A stretch of DNA of 22,699 bases from UBA4738 sp002413305. GTDB taxonomy: Bacteria; Actinomycetota; UBA4738. Of this stretch, positions 21,368-22,699 are shown one piece after another. The stretch spans positions 1-22,699 of the forward strand of contig DAIUAM010000046.1 of NCBI GenBank assembly GCA_036847185.1, given 5' to 3'. The notes under the pieces were generated by a model that was given only the letters and a program-made list of their open reading frames with translations, searched no databases and was not told the origin of the DNA. A program made the translations under genes and the position numbers. The stretch's first letter is position 1. Each line of letters opens with the position of its first letter.

Positions 21368-22252
21368 TTACGCGACCTCCTCTCCCTCGACCAGCGCCCG
21401 ATAGTACGCCGCTTCGAACTCCACCGGGGGAATGTCTCGGCACGCGGAGTGAAGCCTCCGCTCGTTCCACCACTGAACCCACTCCGCGGTGGCCAACTCG
21501 ACCTGATCCATCGTTCGCCACGGGCCCCTGCGGCTGATGAGCTCGGTCTTGTACAGGCCGTTGACGGTCTCGGCCAGGGCGTTGTCGAAGCTGTCGCCCT
21601 TGGATCCCACGGAGGCCACGGCCCCCGCCTCGGCCAATCGCTCGGTGTAGCGGATGGCCAGGTACTGCACCCCCCTGTCCGAGTGATGGACCAGGCCGTC
21701 CAGGTCGCCGGCCCGGGCCCAGATGGCCATCTCCAGGGCGTCCAGGGCCAGCTCGGCCCGCAGCGACCGGGACACCCGCCACCCCACGATCCGCCGGGCG
21801 AAGACGTCGATGATGAACGCCGTGTAGACGAACCCCGACCACGTCCAGACATACGTCAGGTCGGCGACCCAAAGGAGGTTGGGGGCCGGGGCGGTGAAGT
21901 CCCGGTCCACCAGGTCGGCCGGGCGGGCGGCCAGGGGTCCGGGGAACGTGGTCCGCTTGACCCTGCCCCTGCGGGCCCCCTCGTTCCCCAGGTCACGCAT
22001 GAGCCGGGCCACCTGGTCCCGGCCCACGGCGATGCGCTCCCGGTTGAGCTGGCGCCAGAGCTTCTTGGCCCCGTAGACGTCGAAGTTCTCCCTCCGGACC
22101 CGACGGACCTCAATCTTCAGCTCCTCGTGGCGCAGGGACCGGGCCGAGGGCGGCCGGCTCCTGGCGGCGTAGTAGGTGGAGGGGGCGAACTGCAGGACCC
22201 TGCAGATCGGCTCGACCCCCCACCGGCGGCGGTGCGCCTGGATGAACGCCAC
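21368..22252 (-). CDS. IS3-family transposase OrfB (integrase catalytic domain)
   Basis: The 294-residue OrfB has an N-terminal HTH_21-type region (about 10-70, including RRVRRENFDVYGAKKLWRQL) and a retroviral-type integrase core with the DDE triad: Asp131 (VADLTYVW), Asp192 (HHSDRGVQY) and Glu228 (DNALAETVNGLYKTE, with the K/R seven residues later). It cuts and joins the IS ends. The frame starts at a GTG (22252) that shares one base with the orfA TAG stop. In this family OrfB is normally made as an OrfAB fusion by a programmed -1 frameshift, but I see no A-rich slip site near the overlap, so coupling by stop-start may be used here. The sequence is intact, with all catalytic residues present. 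Confidence 0.92.
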   Translation of the reverse strand: MAFIQAHRRRWGVEPICRVLQFAPSTYYAARSRPPSARSLRHEELKIEVRRVRRENFDVYGAKKLWRQLNRERIAVGRDQVARLMRDLGNEGARRGRVKRTTFPGPLAARPADLVDRDFTAPAPNLLWVADLTYVWTWSGFVYTAFIIDVFARRIVGWRVSRSLRAELALDALEMAIWARAGDLDGLVHHSDRGVQYLAIRYTERLAEAGAVASVGSKGDSFDNALAETVNGLYKTELISRRGPWRTMDQVELATAEWVQWWNERRLHSACRDIPPVEFEAAYYRALVEGEEVA

Positions 22253-22579
22253 TACTTGGGCAGTCGCGGGTCGAGCTCCCGCGCGAAGAAACTTGCCGCG
22301 GCCTTCAGGATCTCGTTGGCCCGGCGGAGCTCGCGGACCTCTCGCTCGAGCTGGGCAACGCGCAGCCGTTCCTCGGTGCTGATGCCCGAACGGGCGCCGG
22401 CGTCGACCTCTGACTGGTGGACCCAGTTGCGGAGCGACTCGGTGCCGATGCTGAGCTGGCGGGCCACCCGGGTGATGACCCCGTGGCGCTCACCGGTGGT
22501 GGCGATGGCCTCGTGGACCACTGATCGCCCGCTCACGGAGCTCGGGCGGGTACCTCTTCTGGGACGTGTTGGTTGCCAT
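22252..22579 (-). pseudogene. IS3-family transposase OrfA, frameshifted
   Basis: OrfA is a small helix-turn-helix protein with a leucine zipper that binds the IS ends. From the ATG at 22579 one frame reads MATNTSQKRYPPELRERAI, a typical IS3-type N-terminus, down to about 22523. The expected continuation (VVHEAIATTGERHGVITRVARQL, then SLRNWVHQ and the coiled-coil LEREVRELRRANEILKAAASFF) is in the next frame from 22522 to the stop at 22252. Comparison with family patterns (RERAVRMVHE-like) suggests two bases are missing at the junction, 22519-22522. The full frame that opens at a TTG in 22597-22599 gives a nonsense N-terminus and is an artefact. Unless it is a sequencing error, OrfA is not made whole. 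Confidence 0.7.
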
Positions 22580-22610
22580 GGCTCCATCTTCCTTTCCAAG
22601 CGATGGAGCC
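22580..22610 (-). other. Stem-loop over the OrfA start region
   Basis: GGCTCCATC (22580-22588) and GATGGAGCC (22602-22610) form a perfect 9-bp stem with a 13-base loop. It runs from inside the right inverted repeat to the base before the orfA ATG and covers the only ribosome-site candidates (GGAG in the stem, AAGGA in the loop). In transcripts that read into the IS from outside it would hide the start. Such stem-loops are known in other insertion sequences to prevent impinging transcription from giving transposase. Confidence 0.55.
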
Positions 22611-22633
22611 TCCACCATTCCCAGGGCGATTCA
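22606..22633 (-). repeat. Right terminal inverted repeat of the IS
   Basis: On the minus strand it starts TGAATCGCCCTGGG at 22633. It matches the left end over 28 bases with five mismatches and is followed outside by GTG, the target duplication. Confidence 0.9.
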
Positions 22634-22699
22634 GTGGGCTGCTGCGAGTAGCGTCCCGATGTAGGTCCCTGAGGCTCACCTCGGGTTGAGGGTGATGAT
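22634..22699. other. Right flank of the IS, no gene seen
   Basis: Sixty-six bases that begin with the GTG duplication. Joining this flank with 21230-21327 does not restore any obvious reading frame, so the IS appears to have entered a noncoding stretch. An imperfect inverted repeat lies near 22669-22687. Confidence 0.4.

Larger units (their letters stand above)
21328..22633 (-). mobile_element. IS3-family insertion sequence, 1,306 bp
   Basis: The element is bounded by 28-bp imperfect inverted repeats (23 of 28 bases match) that begin TGAATCGCCCTGGG on each end. It is flanked by the direct repeat GTG (21325-21327 and 22634-22636), the 3-bp target duplication usual for the IS3 family. Its size is also usual. 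Two transposase reading frames overlap, orfA then orfB on the minus strand, as in the IS3 family. Because both ends and the target duplication are intact, the insertion is probably fairly recent, but orfA has a frameshift in its 5' part, so the copy may be inactive. Confidence 0.9.

Noticed and set aside
22252..22599. OrfA starting at the TTG at 22599 as an intact gene
   Set aside because: Its first 25 residues do not match the family, while the expected N-terminus is found in the neighbouring frame from ATG 22579. Annotated as frameshifted instead.

Overview
The window is GC-rich DNA (about 70% in lines counted by eye) and densely coded, with many 1-13 base overlaps between consecutive genes. 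It looks like a chromosomal segment of an uncultured actinobacterium-like organism. The reasons are a coproporphyrin-type heme operon ending in a chlorite-dismutase-like decarboxylase, an InhA-like enoyl-ACP reductase, F420-type oxidoreductase folds (LLM and split barrel), and TANNNT -10 boxes placed 7-10 bases before start codons, as in leaderless transcription. The phylum is inferred, not proven. No tRNA, rRNA or CRISPR array was seen.

Layout. 195-563: small unknown protein (+). 575-3522: membrane-anchored PQQ-type beta-propeller and an SCP2-like/alpha-beta hydrolase fusion (both -). 3662-5761 (+): a one-domain PAS protein coupled to a metallo-beta-lactamase-fold phosphodiesterase-like enzyme, then fabI. 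5783-9315 (-): MoxR ATPase, DUF58, DUF4129 operon. 9543-13820 (-): hemE-hemH-hemY-hemQ, four overlapping genes covering uroporphyrinogen III to heme b by the coproporphyrin route. 13917-14396 (+): membrane protein with a long Ser-Pro repeat tail. 14409-17315 (-): split-barrel flavoprotein, split-barrel/UbiA fusion and aldo/keto reductase. 17389-20021 (-): LLM oxidoreductase/UbiA fusion and a CPBP-family membrane protease. 20080-20727 (+): nitroreductase, divergent from the LLM-UbiA gene. 20813-21211 (-): VOC protein in a stretch of lower GC. 21328-22633: an IS3-family element with 28-bp inverted repeats, a 3-bp target duplication and a frameshifted orfA.

The most unusual part is 14409-20727. 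Two UbiA-superfamily prenyltransferases lie close together, each fused at its N-terminus to a different redox domain (split barrel in one, LLM in the other). A stand-alone split barrel, an aldo/keto reductase, a nitroreductase and a CPBP protease sit around them. This suggests a locus that makes or modifies a prenylated redox lipid, possibly a quinone, with reduction and prenylation joined in single polypeptides. The reaction itself cannot be read from the sequence.

Other points are a ferrochelatase with an internal four-cysteine insert that may hold a [2Fe-2S] cluster, an Ala where InhA has Ser94, the PAS-MBL coupling, and a stem-loop over the orfA start of the IS that may block read-in expression.
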